From assembly GCA_947631215.1 (NCBI GenBank), contig CANRKN010000015.1, forward strand, positions 1 through 30,019: 30,019 nt of DNA. The letters run 5' to 3'. This DNA is from an uncultured Oscillospiraceae bacterium. GTDB taxonomy: Bacteria; Bacillota_A; Clostridia; Oscillospirales; Oscillospiraceae. The notes under the pieces were generated by a model that saw only the letters and a program-made list of their open reading frames with translations, made no database searches and was not told the DNA's origin. This document shows positions 8,003 through 15,124 of the stretch, one piece after another. Position 1 is the stretch's first letter. Each line of letters begins with the position of its first letter. Made by a program: the position numbers and the translations under genes.

Positions 8003-8596
8003 TTACGCCGGGACGAAGCGGCCCTCTTTGAACACATACACCTGGTCCGCCAGGGCCTGGGCCTCCAGCATGCTGTGGGTGGCCATGAGGAGGGTCCGCT
8101 CTTTGGCGTGCTCCCGCAGCAGGGCCAATACCTCCTGCCGTCGGTCCGGGTCCAGCTCCTTGGTGGGTTCGTCCAACAGCAGCAGGTCCCCGCCGTAGGC
8201 CATGGCCCGGGCCAGGTCCACCCGCTGGCGCATGCCGCCGGACAGCTCCTCCGGGAACTTGTTTTCCGCGCCGGCAAGGCCCACCGCCGCCAGCCACTTT
8301 TTGGCCTCCGGCATGGTGGCGGCACGGTCGGAGAGCACCGCGTTCACGTTCTCCGCCGCCGTGCGCCAGGGCATGAGCCGTGGCTCCTGAAAGGCGTAGG
8401 CCAGGCGCTGGGAGTTCACCGTGACGCGCCCGGATGTGGGCTTGGCGAGCCCCGCCGCCATGCGCAGAAGTGACGTCTTGCCGCAGCCGGAGGGACCCAT
8501 GAGGGCCACCCGGACCCCGGGGGGCACATGCAGGTCCACGGCGGAGAGCACCGCCCTGTCGCCGTAGACAAGGGAGACATTTTCAAAGCGGATCAT
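8003..8596 (-). CDS. ABC importer ATP-binding protein (NitT/TauT/SsuB type)
   Basis: Energises the importer encoded with it. The 197 residues have all nucleotide-binding elements: Walker A GPSGCGKTS (34-42), Q-loop Q70 in AFQEPRLMPWRT, signature LSGGMRQRV (119-127), Walker B LLLLDEP (138-144; D142 and E143) and switch H174 in MATHS. At 197 residues it is shorter than typical SsuB/TauB proteins (about 240-260), lacking most of the C-terminal extension. The start at 8596 overlaps the permease stop by four bases (ATGA), indicating translational coupling. It is the last gene of the unit and ends just before a bidirectional hairpin. Confidence 0.92.
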   Translation of the reverse strand: MIRFENVSLVYGDRAVLSAVDLHVPPGVRVALMGPSGCGKTSLLRMAAGLAKPTSGRVTVNSQRLAYAFQEPRLMPWRTAAENVNAVLSDRAATMPEAKKWLAAVGLAGAENKFPEELSGGMRQRVDLARAMAYGGDLLLLDEPTKELDPDRRQEVLALLREHAKERTLLMATHSMLEAQALADQVYVFKEGRFVPA

Positions 8597-9357
8597 AGCT
8601 GCCGCCCTCCCCAGGCGGGCCGCCGGCCCAGCCGCGTGATGGCGGTGGACAGGAGCTTTTCCAGTATCAGAGAGCACAGCACCACCACCAGCGTCCAGGC
8701 GAACAGGTCCACCGACTCCAGATACAGCTTTGCCTCGAAAAGCTCCCGACCGATGGACCGGGCCGGGACGGTGAGCACCTCCGCCGCCACCCCGGACTTC
8801 CAGGCCAGCCCCAGGCAGGTGTGGCAGGCCGAGAGGAAGTAGGGCCCCACGGAGGGGGCATATATGCGCGTCAGGGTCCGCCAGGGGGAGAAGCGGTAGA
8901 CCCGGGAAAGCTCCAGAAGCTCGGCGTCGGTGGTATATATGCCCGCGGTGACGCTGGACCACACCACCGGGGCCACCATCAGCACCACGATGACGCAGGG
9001 CAGCGTGTCCCGGCCCACCCATATGAGCACCAAGAGGATAAAGCTGGCCACGGGCACGGCCTTGATGACGGAGAGCACCGGGCTCAGCACCGCCCGCAGA
9101 AAGGCGAAGCGGCTGGTGCCCATGGCCAGGAGCACCCCCAGGGCCGTGCCCAGGGCGGCGCCCAGCAATATGCGCCCCAGGCTCACCATGGTGATGCGCC
9201 AGAACCCGCCCGTGACCACCAAAGAGGCAAGGCGCTTTGCGACCTCCCAGGGGCCGGGGAGCAGAAGCTCCCTGTCCACCAGGCTTGCCGAAAGCGCCCA
9301 TACGCCCAGCCAGAAGGCCAGGACCAGTATACGTCTTGTCCAAAGCTTGGCGTTCAT
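8593..9357 (-). CDS. ABC importer permease (NitT/TauT/SsuC type)
   Basis: Membrane channel subunit of 254 residues, the usual length for the SsuC/TauC group. The first helix is at about 9-27 (ILVLAFWLGVWALSASLV), with further hydrophobic segments near 55-80, 90-115, 115-140, 180-200 and 220-240. The coupling helix that contacts the ATPase is recognisable around ELLELSRVYRFSPWRTLTRI (about 147-166). The start codon lies five bases after the substrate-binding protein stop, without a strong ribosome binding site, so translation is probably coupled. Substrate cannot be told from the permease. Confidence 0.92.
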   Translation of the reverse strand: MNAKLWTRRILVLAFWLGVWALSASLVDRELLLPGPWEVAKRLASLVVTGGFWRITMVSLGRILLGAALGTALGVLLAMGTSRFAFLRAVLSPVLSVIKAVPVASFILLVLIWVGRDTLPCVIVVLMVAPVVWSSVTAGIYTTDAELLELSRVYRFSPWRTLTRIYAPSVGPYFLSACHTCLGLAWKSGVAAEVLTVPARSIGRELFEAKLYLESVDLFAWTLVVVLCSLILEKLLSTAITRLGRRPAWGGRQL

Positions 9358-9362
9358 CGCGG

Positions 9363-10337
9363 TCAGCCGGGACCCGGCCAGTAGAAGCCGGCGTCGGGCA
9401 CAGACCCGCCCACGGACTCCGGGGCCACGCCGTAGAGGATAGTGAGGTATTCGTCCATCAAAGGCTCCATGTCCTCACCGGTGATGAAGCAGAGGTTGCA
9501 GTGGGGGATGGCCTTTTCGGCTACGGCGGCGTTGGTGAATACGCCGGTCTGCTCGATGAGCTTGGCGGCCTCCGCCGGGTCCTCGTCAAGGTAGGAGATG
9601 GACGCGCCGTACTCCTCCATAAAGGCGGCCAGCTCGGCGGGATGGGCGTCGGCGTACTCCGTGCGCACCACCGCGCAGCCCTGCACCAGGCTCCCGGCGG
9701 GATATACCTTATCCCACTCCGCCGTCAGGTCCAGCGCCACGGAGAGGCTTTCGTTGGCGGCGCAGGCGATGGTCACCATGGGCTCGGGCAGCAAGGCCAT
9801 ATCCACCTCGCCGGCGGCCAGGGCGGTGCGCAGGTCGGTGGGCTGGGCGTAGGTGTCGTCGGTCGTCGCGTCCACTCCCGCGGCCTGGCAGAGGGCCTGA
9901 AAGAGGAAGGTGGGGTTCTGGGCCGGGACCGGGACGGACAGACCGTCCAGGTCCTCCAGTGACTCCACCGTGATCTTTTCGCTGTTCACCACGAGATACA
10001 AAACCCCAAGGGTGTTCAGCGCCAGCAGCTTCACGGCCCCTTCGGTCTTGTTATAAAGGGCCGCCGCCGCGTTGGCGGGCAGGGCGGCCACGTCGCAGGT
10101 GCCGTTGATAAGGGCGGCGGTGACGGCGCTGGCGTCCGTCTCCACCTGAAAGTCATAGTCCAGGGCGGCCTTGCCGTCGGCCGCGTCGGCCATGAGCTTT
10201 GCCATGCCGAAGCCGGTGGTCCCGTTCAGGACCATCACGTTCATGTCGGCGCTGGGGTCGTGCTCCGCCGCCAGGGCGCAGCTTGAAACGCCCAGGCACA
10301 ATGCCAGGGCCAGAAGCGTCGCGAAAAAGCGCTTCAT
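9363..10337 (-). CDS. ABC importer substrate-binding protein (NMT1/THI5/TauA-like fold)
   Basis: Extracytoplasmic solute receptor of 324 residues. It begins MKRFFATLLALALCLGVSSC, a signal peptide; VSSC could be a lipobox (C20), or cleavage could occur after ALA two residues beyond. The body shows the two-lobed type II binding-protein pattern of the NitT/TauA/ThiY group: MVLNGTTGFGMAKLM near the N-terminus, NGTCDVAALPANAAAALYN, LGVLYLVVNSE, and LAAGEVDMALLPEP. The protein ends GFYWPGPG. The start at 10337 has GGAAGGA eight bases upstream. Relatives import sulfonates, nitrate, thiamine pyrimidines or riboflavin precursors; no residue pattern lets me choose. It follows a TM1266-like regulator by 38 bases. 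Confidence 0.88.
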   Translation of the reverse strand: MKRFFATLLALALCLGVSSCALAAEHDPSADMNVMVLNGTTGFGMAKLMADAADGKAALDYDFQVETDASAVTAALINGTCDVAALPANAAAALYNKTEGAVKLLALNTLGVLYLVVNSEKITVESLEDLDGLSVPVPAQNPTFLFQALCQAAGVDATTDDTYAQPTDLRTALAAGEVDMALLPEPMVTIACAANESLSVALDLTAEWDKVYPAGSLVQGCAVVRTEYADAHPAELAAFMEEYGASISYLDEDPAEAAKLIEQTGVFTNAAVAEKAIPHCNLCFITGEDMEPLMDEYLTILYGVAPESVGGSVPDAGFYWPGPG

Positions 10338-10375
10338 AAGGGGTATCCTTCCTTTCCCGTGCGCCGCGGGACGTT

Positions 10376-10636
10376 TTATGACCGGGCGATGACGTGGGAG
10401 AAGGCGGTCTTCACGTTCACGCCGGGAAGAGCGCCGATCTCGCCGGCCATGGTGTTCGTCACGTCCTGGGGCGCGTCGATGGCGATGCTGATGATGTTGA
10501 TGTCCTTGTCCCGGTAGGGGATGCCCATACGCCCCAATATGTAGCCGGCATAGCGGTGCAATATGGCGTTGAGCTGTTCGGTGCTTTCCAGATTCTCCAC
10601 GATGATGCCCATCACGGCCACGCGCGTTACCATCAT
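10376..10636 (-). CDS. TM1266-like small protein ('iron-only hydrogenase system regulator' family)
   Basis: An 86-residue ACT/NikR-C-like alpha-beta protein: MMVTRVAVMGIIVENLES, then LNAILHRYAGYILGRMGIPY, INIISIAIDAPQDVTNTMAGEIGALPGVNVKTAF. This matches the family named after Thermotoga TM1266, often found beside [FeFe]-hydrogenase maturation genes and presumed, not shown, to be regulatory. Here no hyd gene is present; instead it heads an ABC importer operon. The start at 10636 is set by AAGGAGGAG; an open frame continues up to an ATG at 10687 but lacks a ribosome binding site and would run through a stable hairpin. A second ATG directly follows (10633). A metabolite-sensing role would fit the fold, but that is inference. 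Confidence 0.8.
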   Translation of the reverse strand: MMVTRVAVMGIIVENLESTEQLNAILHRYAGYILGRMGIPYRDKDINIISIAIDAPQDVTNTMAGEIGALPGVNVKTAFSHVIARS

Positions 10637-10750
10637 ATCGACTTTCTCCTCCTTGAACGTAATGCCCGCGCCGAAAGACGCGGGCATAGATATGGCTGTC
10701 CATATTGCCGTGTCTTTCGCTTCAACTCCCCAGTTTTTGCGTCAGGCCAC
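10637..10750 (-). promoter_or_regulatory. Structured 5' leader with competing helices, candidate riboregulator
   Basis: The leader of the TM1266-like/ABC operon carries three helix options on the minus strand. Helix A is a perfect 6-bp hairpin, ATATGG/CCATAT with loop ACAG (10705-10690). Helix B is a perfect 9-bp GC-rich hairpin, ATGCCCGCG/CGCGGGCAT (10687-10662) with an 8-nt loop. An upstream CGAAAGAC (10719-10712) is exactly complementary to GTCTTTCG (10679-10672), which is the loop of helix B plus one stem base. The leader can thus form a pseudoknot or an alternative long helix around A. TTGAA near 10724 could also pair with TTCAA beside the ribosome binding site. I cannot assign it to a known riboswitch class. 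Confidence 0.5.
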
Positions 10751-10756
10751 ATAAAT

Positions 10757-10785
10757 ATTATAAAGGCCGCCGGGGTCGATTGCAA
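10757..10785 (-). promoter_or_regulatory. Promoter of the TM1266-like/ABC importer operon
   Basis: On the minus strand TTGCAA (10785-10780) and a perfect TATAAT (10762-10757) are 17 bp apart. Transcription would start near 10750, leaving a leader of about 114 nt, long for this window. It lies back to back with the GntR promoter; 19 bp separate the two -35 boxes. Confidence 0.82.
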
Positions 10786-10804
10786 TAGGGTTAAAAAATA
10801 AATC

Positions 10805-10833
10805 TTGACAAGCTGCATTATTTGCATTATAGT
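10805..10833 (+). promoter_or_regulatory. Promoter of the GntR/membrane-protein operon
   Basis: A perfect TTGACA (10805-10810) and TATAGT (10828-10833) are separated by 17 bp. The -10 box is inside the left arm and centre of an inverted repeat that is the likely repressor site. The transcript would start near 10840, about 27 nt before the ATG. Confidence 0.82.
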
Positions 10834-10846
10834 AAGTAATGCAAAT
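10820..10846 (+). promoter_or_regulatory. Probable GntR-family operator (perfect inverted repeat over the -10 box)
   Basis: ATTTGCATTA (10820-10829) and TAATGCAAAT (10837-10846) are a perfect 10-bp inverted repeat with a 7-bp spacer covering the -10 box and transcription start. An extra GCATTA half-site lies at 10815-10820. Position and symmetry suit a dimeric repressor; the gene directly downstream encodes one, so autorepression is the likely use. Confidence 0.72.
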
Positions 10847-10866
10847 GACAGAAGGGAGGCGACGGT

Positions 10867-11238
10867 ATGCTCTTAAAACTGGACTTCGCCGCGGATAAGC
10901 CCATATACATGCAGATACGGGATCAGATCGTGCTGGGCATCGCCCGGGGGGAGCTGGCCGCCGGGGAGAAGCTGCCCACCATCCGGGCCCTGGCGGAGGA
11001 GTGCGGCATCAACATGATGACCGTGAGCAAGGCCTACCAGCTCCTGCGCCAGGAGGGATATATCGCCACGGACCGGAGAAGCGGCGCGGTGGTGTCCCCC
11101 CGCGGGGGGATGGCCGGGCCCACGAAGGAGACGCTGGAGGGCCTGCGGCTGCGGCTGGGTGAGCTGCGGCTGGCGGGCATGGATGAGGAGCAGGTATTGG
11201 ACCTGTGCCGGAAGTTATATGAGGAGGGAACGGAATGA
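10867..11238 (+). CDS. GntR-family transcriptional regulator, YtrA subfamily
   Basis: A 123-residue DNA-binding protein. The N-terminal winged helix-turn-helix covers about 8-75: PIYMQIRDQIVLGIARGELA, GEKLPTIRALAEECGINMMT, then VSKAYQLLRQEGYIATDRRS. The remaining 45 residues are a short helical tail (LRLRLGELRLAGMDEEQVLD), the size expected of the YtrA group, which lacks a full effector domain and dimerises through the tail. GGGAGG lies eight bases before the ATG. The stop overlaps the start of the next gene (ATGA at 11235-11238), so it most likely controls that membrane protein, as YtrA-type repressors usually control adjacent transporter or membrane genes. Confidence 0.93.
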   Translation: MLLKLDFAADKPIYMQIRDQIVLGIARGELAAGEKLPTIRALAEECGINMMTVSKAYQLLRQEGYIATDRRSGAVVSPRGGMAGPTKETLEGLRLRLGELRLAGMDEEQVLDLCRKLYEEGTE

Positions 11239-12575
11239 ACGCGCTGATCATGTGGGGGCTGACCCTGTGGGTGCCCGTCTTGATGTGTGTTTTGAATATC
11301 AACGAGACGAAATTCAAAAAGAACATCGCCGTGGGCGTCACCTTTCCCCGGGCGGGCCGGGAAGACGCCGAAGTGCTGGGGCTCTTAAAGGGCTTCAAAC
11401 GGGAGCAGATATGCCTGTGTCTCGCCGTGATGGCGGTGGGCGTCCTGTGCATGGTGCTGACCTGGCCGGCGCTCAACTTTCTGGCGTACTTTCTGTGGAT
11501 AGACCTGGTGATCGTGGCCCAGTTCGTGAGCTATGCCCGCTGGAACGGGAAACTGAAGAAGCTGAAAAAGGACCGGGGCTGGACCGTGCCCGCGGTGCGG
11601 GCCGCCAGCGTCACCGTCCCGGCGGTGCAGGCGAAGCGGCCGAGCCTGTGGTGGTTCATCGCCGCGGCCGTCGTGGGGCTGGCGCCGGCGGCGTTCGACC
11701 GGACGCTGTGGTATGCCTACCTGCTGAACGCGATTCTCGCCTTTGCCTGCTTCTTCGGCAGCCGGTACCTCTACCGCAACCGGGCGGAGACGGTGGATGA
11801 GAACGACGCGGTGACCCAGGCCCTGACCCGGGTGCGCCGCCGGGCCTGGGACAGGGTGTGGCTTCTCTGCGCCTGGATGATGGCGGTGGTCAGCGTTTGC
11901 ATATGGGCGAGCACGGAGCTTTCTGCTGTGGGCGGGACGACATTTATGGTGCTCACCGTCGTCCTGGCCCTAGGGGTGTGCGCTGTGGCCGTCATACTGG
12001 AATTTCGTGTCCGGCGGGTGCAGGAGAAGCTCACCGCCGCCAGCGGCGAGGGGTTCTACGTGGACGAGGACGATCACTGGCTGTGGGGGCAGTTCTACTA
12101 TGACCCCAACGACAGCCGGGTCATCATTAACAACCGCACCGGCGTCAACTCCACCGTGAACGTGGCCCGGCCGGGCGGCAAGGTGTTCATGACCTTCGCC
12201 TTTGTGCTGCTGTTCGTCGCCATGCCGGTGATGGGGGTGTGCTTCGACGCCATGGGCACGGGGCCCGAGCCCCTGGTCGTGGAGGACGGGGCCTTGGTGG
12301 CCGCCAGCTGGGGCAAGGACTATGTCCTGCCTCTGGAGGATATAGCAAGCGCGGAGGTCATTGACGCGCTTCCCAAGAACATGGTCCGGGTCATGGGCAC
12401 CGGCATGGACAGCCTTTTGAAGGGCAGATTCAAAACCGACGAGGGCGACGCCACACTGTGCCTGGATCCCCGGACGGGGCCCTGGCTCAAGGTGACCATG
12501 GCGGACGGGACGCTCTACCTTCTGGGCGGGGGAGAATCGGATATAGTTGACATAATACAAGAGATAGAACAATAG
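11235..12575 (+). CDS. Multi-pass membrane protein with DUF5808-like segment
   Basis: A 446-residue integral membrane protein with about eight hydrophobic segments: near 4-20, 57-75, 79-98, 136-152, 156-174, 212-229, 234-254 and 315-338. Between the last two, residues about 272-308 (DDHWLWGQFYYDPNDSRVII, then NNRTGVNSTVNVARPGGKV) match the DUF5808 pattern W-x-x-G-x-F-Y-x-(N/D)-P-x-D-x-R, seen in Firmicute membrane proteins also carrying DUF1648. The C-terminal about 105 residues are soluble and beta-rich. Function is not known. Four-base overlap with the YtrA-type repressor gene indicates co-expression; in related loci such pairs respond to cell-wall-active compounds, which is only analogy here. 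Confidence 0.78.
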   Translation: MNALIMWGLTLWVPVLMCVLNINETKFKKNIAVGVTFPRAGREDAEVLGLLKGFKREQICLCLAVMAVGVLCMVLTWPALNFLAYFLWIDLVIVAQFVSYARWNGKLKKLKKDRGWTVPAVRAASVTVPAVQAKRPSLWWFIAAAVVGLAPAAFDRTLWYAYLLNAILAFACFFGSRYLYRNRAETVDENDAVTQALTRVRRRAWDRVWLLCAWMMAVVSVCIWASTELSAVGGTTFMVLTVVLALGVCAVAVILEFRVRRVQEKLTAASGEGFYVDEDDHWLWGQFYYDPNDSRVIINNRTGVNSTVNVARPGGKVFMTFAFVLLFVAMPVMGVCFDAMGTGPEPLVVEDGALVAASWGKDYVLPLEDIASAEVIDALPKNMVRVMGTGMDSLLKGRFKTDEGDATLCLDPRTGPWLKVTMADGTLYLLGGGESDIVDIIQEIEQ

Positions 12576-12576
12576 A

Positions 12577-12607
12577 AATTGTCTGCCGCGTTTCGCGGCA
12601 GACAATT
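12577..12607. terminator. Bidirectional terminator between the membrane-protein and anti-sigma genes
   Basis: A perfect 14-bp inverted repeat (12577-12590 with 12594-12607) with a 3-nt loop lies between convergent genes, starting right after one stop codon and ending two bases before the other. Flanking T-tracts are modest (GTTTATT on plus, TCTATTGTT on minus). Confidence 0.8.
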
Positions 12608-12609
12608 GT

Positions 12610-13488
12610 TTATTGCGGAAGCGGGGCCTCGGACAACTCTATCATATCCCGGAGGGTCTCCAGCGAGCCGTGGGCGGCGGTGACGGGGGTATTGCCGTCC
12701 CACCAGACCAGGCGCTTTTCATTTTCATCGGTGGCGAAGGATATCTCCCTGTCGCCGTAGGTGACACTGAACAAAAACTGCCAGTCCCCCTGGGCGCCGC
12801 CGATCACCTCGCCGCCCTCCAAAAGGGCGGTGAAGGCAGGGATATTATCCACAGAAATGGTCCCTACATCCCGCCGGGCCACGTCCATGACGGTCAGGGG
12901 CTCCGGCGCCGGCGTGGCGGTGGGGGAGGGGGCTGGCGTCGCCATGGCGGCCTCGGCGGTCATGGGCATGGCCGCGTCCTTCGCGGCGTCGGCCTCGACG
13001 CTCGCGGCCTCCGGCATGTCCTCCGCCTCGCCGGCGCCCGCCACGGCGACATTATCCGCCGCACGCATCATAGCCGCCTCGGGGGCGGCATTGTCCAGGG
13101 GGAGAGTTTTTTTATCCCGCAGGAACCAGAACGCCCCGCCAACCATCACCAGCACCAGGCAGGCCGCCGCGGCAATGCCTGTCCAGCCCCGCTTTTGCCG
13201 CCGCCGCTTGGGCCGCTGGCGCTCCAGCTCGGGACGCTGGACATGGATGACCTTGGGCCGCTCCTCCTTATCCGCGGCGATGCGGTCCATGATGCCCTTG
13301 GAGAGCGCCGCCGGGGGCTCGGCCATATCCTCCCGCAGGGAGACGGTCACAGCAGAGAAAGCGGAGAAGAGCCTTGCGCAGTCCGGGCAGGCACGCAGGT
13401 GCTCTTTGAGCTCCCGCTCCTCTTTGGCCGTGAGGCCCTCGTCCAGAAGGCGGCTCATCAGCTCCTGATAGTATTCGTGCTCACGCAT
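12610..13488 (-). CDS. Zinc-finger anti-sigma factor (RsiW-like), membrane-bound
   Basis: Holds the adjacent ECF sigma factor inactive at the membrane. The 292 residues begin with an anti-sigma zinc domain, H30-x3-C34-x2-C37 (LKEHLRACPDCARL), in a helical region at 1-75. A very basic stretch (KRRRQKRG, 94-101) precedes one transmembrane helix at about 102-123. The outside part has an Ala/Glu/Met-rich region, a TPAPSPTATPAPEP linker near 195, and a C-terminal domain of about 85 residues without a recognised family (SVDNIPAFTALLEGGEVIGG and onward). It overlaps the sigma gene by eight bases. Release could involve regulated proteolysis; a site-2 protease gene (22158-23237) is in this window, but a link is inference. 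Confidence 0.88.
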   Translation of the reverse strand: MREHEYYQELMSRLLDEGLTAKEERELKEHLRACPDCARLFSAFSAVTVSLREDMAEPPAALSKGIMDRIAADKEERPKVIHVQRPELERQRPKRRRQKRGWTGIAAAACLVLVMVGGAFWFLRDKKTLPLDNAAPEAAMMRAADNVAVAGAGEAEDMPEAASVEADAAKDAAMPMTAEAAMATPAPSPTATPAPEPLTVMDVARRDVGTISVDNIPAFTALLEGGEVIGGAQGDWQFLFSVTYGDREISFATDENEKRLVWWDGNTPVTAAHGSLETLRDMIELSEAPLPQ

Positions 13489-14095
13489 TTTCGCCGCCTC
13501 CTTTTCTCTTATCCTTTGACGGCGCCGGGGCGAAAATGTTCCCGTCCGCCGTCAATAGGGCCGCCAGCTTTCGCCGGGCCCGGAAGATGCGGCTCTTCAC
13601 CGTGCCGGGCTCTGTGTCCAGGGCCTGGGCGATCTCGTCGTAGGATAGGCCGCTCACGTCCCGCAGGACCAGCGCCTGGCGGAAGATGGGGTCCAGTTTG
13701 TCCAGCCCCTCCCGCACGGCCCGGCGCACCTCGCTGCGCTCCAGCGCGGCCTGGGGGTCGAAGCGGCTGTCGGGCAGGGGCAGGTCCTCCTCATCCTCCC
13801 CAGTGAGGGAGGTCTCGTCGTACCGCCCGGCCTTGCGCAGCATGTTCAGGCACACGTTGCTGGTGAGCCGGTACAGCCACACGGAGAATTTGCTGTCTCC
13901 CCGGAACCTGCCCAGGGCCTTATAGGCCCGGAAGAAGGCCTCCTGGGAGGCGTCCAGGGCGTCTTCGGCATTGCCCAGCATGCGAAGGGCCAGGTTATAT
14001 ACGCCCTTTTCGTTGGCCTTCACCAGCGCCTCAAAGGCCTGGCCGTCCCCGGCAAGGACCCTCTCGATGACGGCCCGCTCTTTCTCTCTCGTCAC
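13481..14095 (-). CDS. ECF-type RNA polymerase sigma factor (SigW/RpoE-like)
   Basis: A 204-residue group 4 sigma factor. Region 2 covers about 21-87 (FEALVKANEKGVYNLALRML, AEDALDASQEAFFRAYKALG, FSVWLYRLTSNVCLNMLRK). A negatively charged linker (GEDEEDLPLPDSRFDP) follows. Region 4 covers about 125-182 (LDKLDPIFRQALVLRDVSGL, SYDEIAQALDTEPGTVKSRI, FRARRKL). The C-terminal tail is Lys/Gly-rich. The start lies six bases after dusB and the end overlaps the anti-sigma gene, so the three are one operon driven by the dusB promoter. The exact ECF group and its target promoters cannot be named from this sequence. Confidence 0.93.
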   Translation of the reverse strand: MTREKERAVIERVLAGDGQAFEALVKANEKGVYNLALRMLGNAEDALDASQEAFFRAYKALGRFRGDSKFSVWLYRLTSNVCLNMLRKAGRYDETSLTGEDEEDLPLPDSRFDPQAALERSEVRRAVREGLDKLDPIFRQALVLRDVSGLSYDEIAQALDTEPGTVKSRIFRARRKLAALLTADGNIFAPAPSKDKRKGGGENA

Positions 14096-14101
14096 GGCGT
14101 C

Positions 14102-15070
14102 TCACCTCAGCTCTCTTTTGATCCGGGCGATGACGGCCCGGATGTCATCCAGTGTGTTCACCTTCACGATCTCCCGCTTGGCGGGCCCGGACCAGGGCAC
14201 GCCCCGCAGGTACCAGCACAATTGTTTCCGCGCCTCCAGACAGGCGATATGGGGGTCCTTCCAGGCGCAGGCCAGTTCAAATTGCTCTAATGCCGTATCC
14301 ATCCGCGCCGCCAAGGGCGGCAGCGCCGGCTCCGGTTCGCCCGCCAGGGCGGCGTTTATCCGTTCGAATATCCAGGGGTCCCCGAAGGCGCCCCGGCCCA
14401 CCATGCACATGTCCGCGCCGGTGCGTTTTATAATGCGCGCGGCGGCCTCGCCGGAGAACACGTCCCCGTTGGCGAGCACGGGGATGGACACGGCCGCCTT
14501 CACGTCCCGGATGACGTCCCAGTCGGCGAGCCCTGAGTACATCTGCACCCGCGTCCGGCCGTGGACGGTGACGGCGGCGGCCCCGGCGGCCTCGCAGACC
14601 TTGGCAAATTCCACCGCGTTCACGTTCCCGCCGTCCCAGCCCTTGCGGAATTTCACCGTCACGGGCCTGTCCACCGCTTTGACGCATGCCTCGATGATGC
14701 GCCCGGCTTTGTCCGGGTCCCGCATGAGGGCGGAGCCGTCCCCGCCCTTTACGATCTTCCCCACAGGGCAGCCCATGTTGATGTCCAGGATATCCGCCCC
14801 GGACAGTTCCAGGGCCATCTGGGCAGCCTCGGCCATGACGGCGGGGTCCGAGCCGAATATCTGGGCGGCCACGGGCCCGTCCCCGGGCGGGCAGAAGAGC
14901 AGCTCCTTCGTCTTGGGGTCATTGTACACCAGCCCCCGGCTGGACACCATCTCCGTGCAGGTGAGGGCGGCGCCGTGGGCCCGGCAGATATGGCGGAAGG
15001 CGGCGTCCGTCACCCCCGCCATGGGGGCCAGCGCCGCGCGGCCCGCTATCTCCACCTGCCCTATCTTCAT
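14102..15070 (-). CDS. dusB: tRNA-dihydrouridine synthase B
   Basis: FMN/NADPH-dependent reduction of specific uridines in tRNA to dihydrouridine, in the cytoplasm. The 322 residues match family length. The TIM barrel shows APMAGVTDAAFR (15-26), the substrate-loop region TEMVSSRGLVYND (39-51), NMGCPVGKIVKGGDGSALM (98-116) with the catalytic C101, K140 in VTVKFRKGWD, VHGRTRVQMYSG, and the phosphate-binding NGDVFSGEAA and MVGRGAFGDPWIF. A helical tRNA-binding domain follows from about 245. GGAGGTGA lies three bases before the ATG, a very strong but close ribosome binding site. It leads an operon with an ECF sigma factor and anti-sigma factor, a pairing not needed for tRNA modification. Confidence 0.96.
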   Translation of the reverse strand: MKIGQVEIAGRAALAPMAGVTDAAFRHICRAHGAALTCTEMVSSRGLVYNDPKTKELLFCPPGDGPVAAQIFGSDPAVMAEAAQMALELSGADILDINMGCPVGKIVKGGDGSALMRDPDKAGRIIEACVKAVDRPVTVKFRKGWDGGNVNAVEFAKVCEAAGAAAVTVHGRTRVQMYSGLADWDVIRDVKAAVSIPVLANGDVFSGEAAARIIKRTGADMCMVGRGAFGDPWIFERINAALAGEPEPALPPLAARMDTALEQFELACAWKDPHIACLEARKQLCWYLRGVPWSGPAKREIVKVNTLDDIRAVIARIKRELR

Positions 15071-15092
15071 CGGTCACCTCCGGGAAAAATTA

Positions 15093-15124
15093 CCCCGGCT
15101 CATTGTAGTATCAATGGGCCGGGG
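15093..15124 (-). promoter_or_regulatory. Inverted repeat across the dusB promoter, possible operator
   Basis: CCCCGGCTCATTG (15093-15105) and CAATGGGCCGGGG (15112-15124) form a 13-bp inverted repeat with one mismatch and a 6-bp spacer. It fills the spacer of the dusB promoter, includes part of its -10 box and runs to about the transcription start. Because most of one arm lies upstream of the start, it cannot fold in the RNA and is more likely a protein site on DNA. Confidence 0.5.

Noticed and set aside
10376..10687. Longer 103-residue version of the TM1266-like protein starting at 10687
   Set aside because: The extra residues are encoded by the hairpin and ribosome-binding region. AAGGAGGAG sits before 10636, where family homology begins.
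10633..10827. Small minus-strand frame in the leader that could encode a leader peptide (MWPDAKTGELKRKT...)
   Set aside because: Its internal ATG falls just at the predicted transcription start with no ribosome binding site. RNA structure explains the region better, though a leader peptide cannot be fully excluded.
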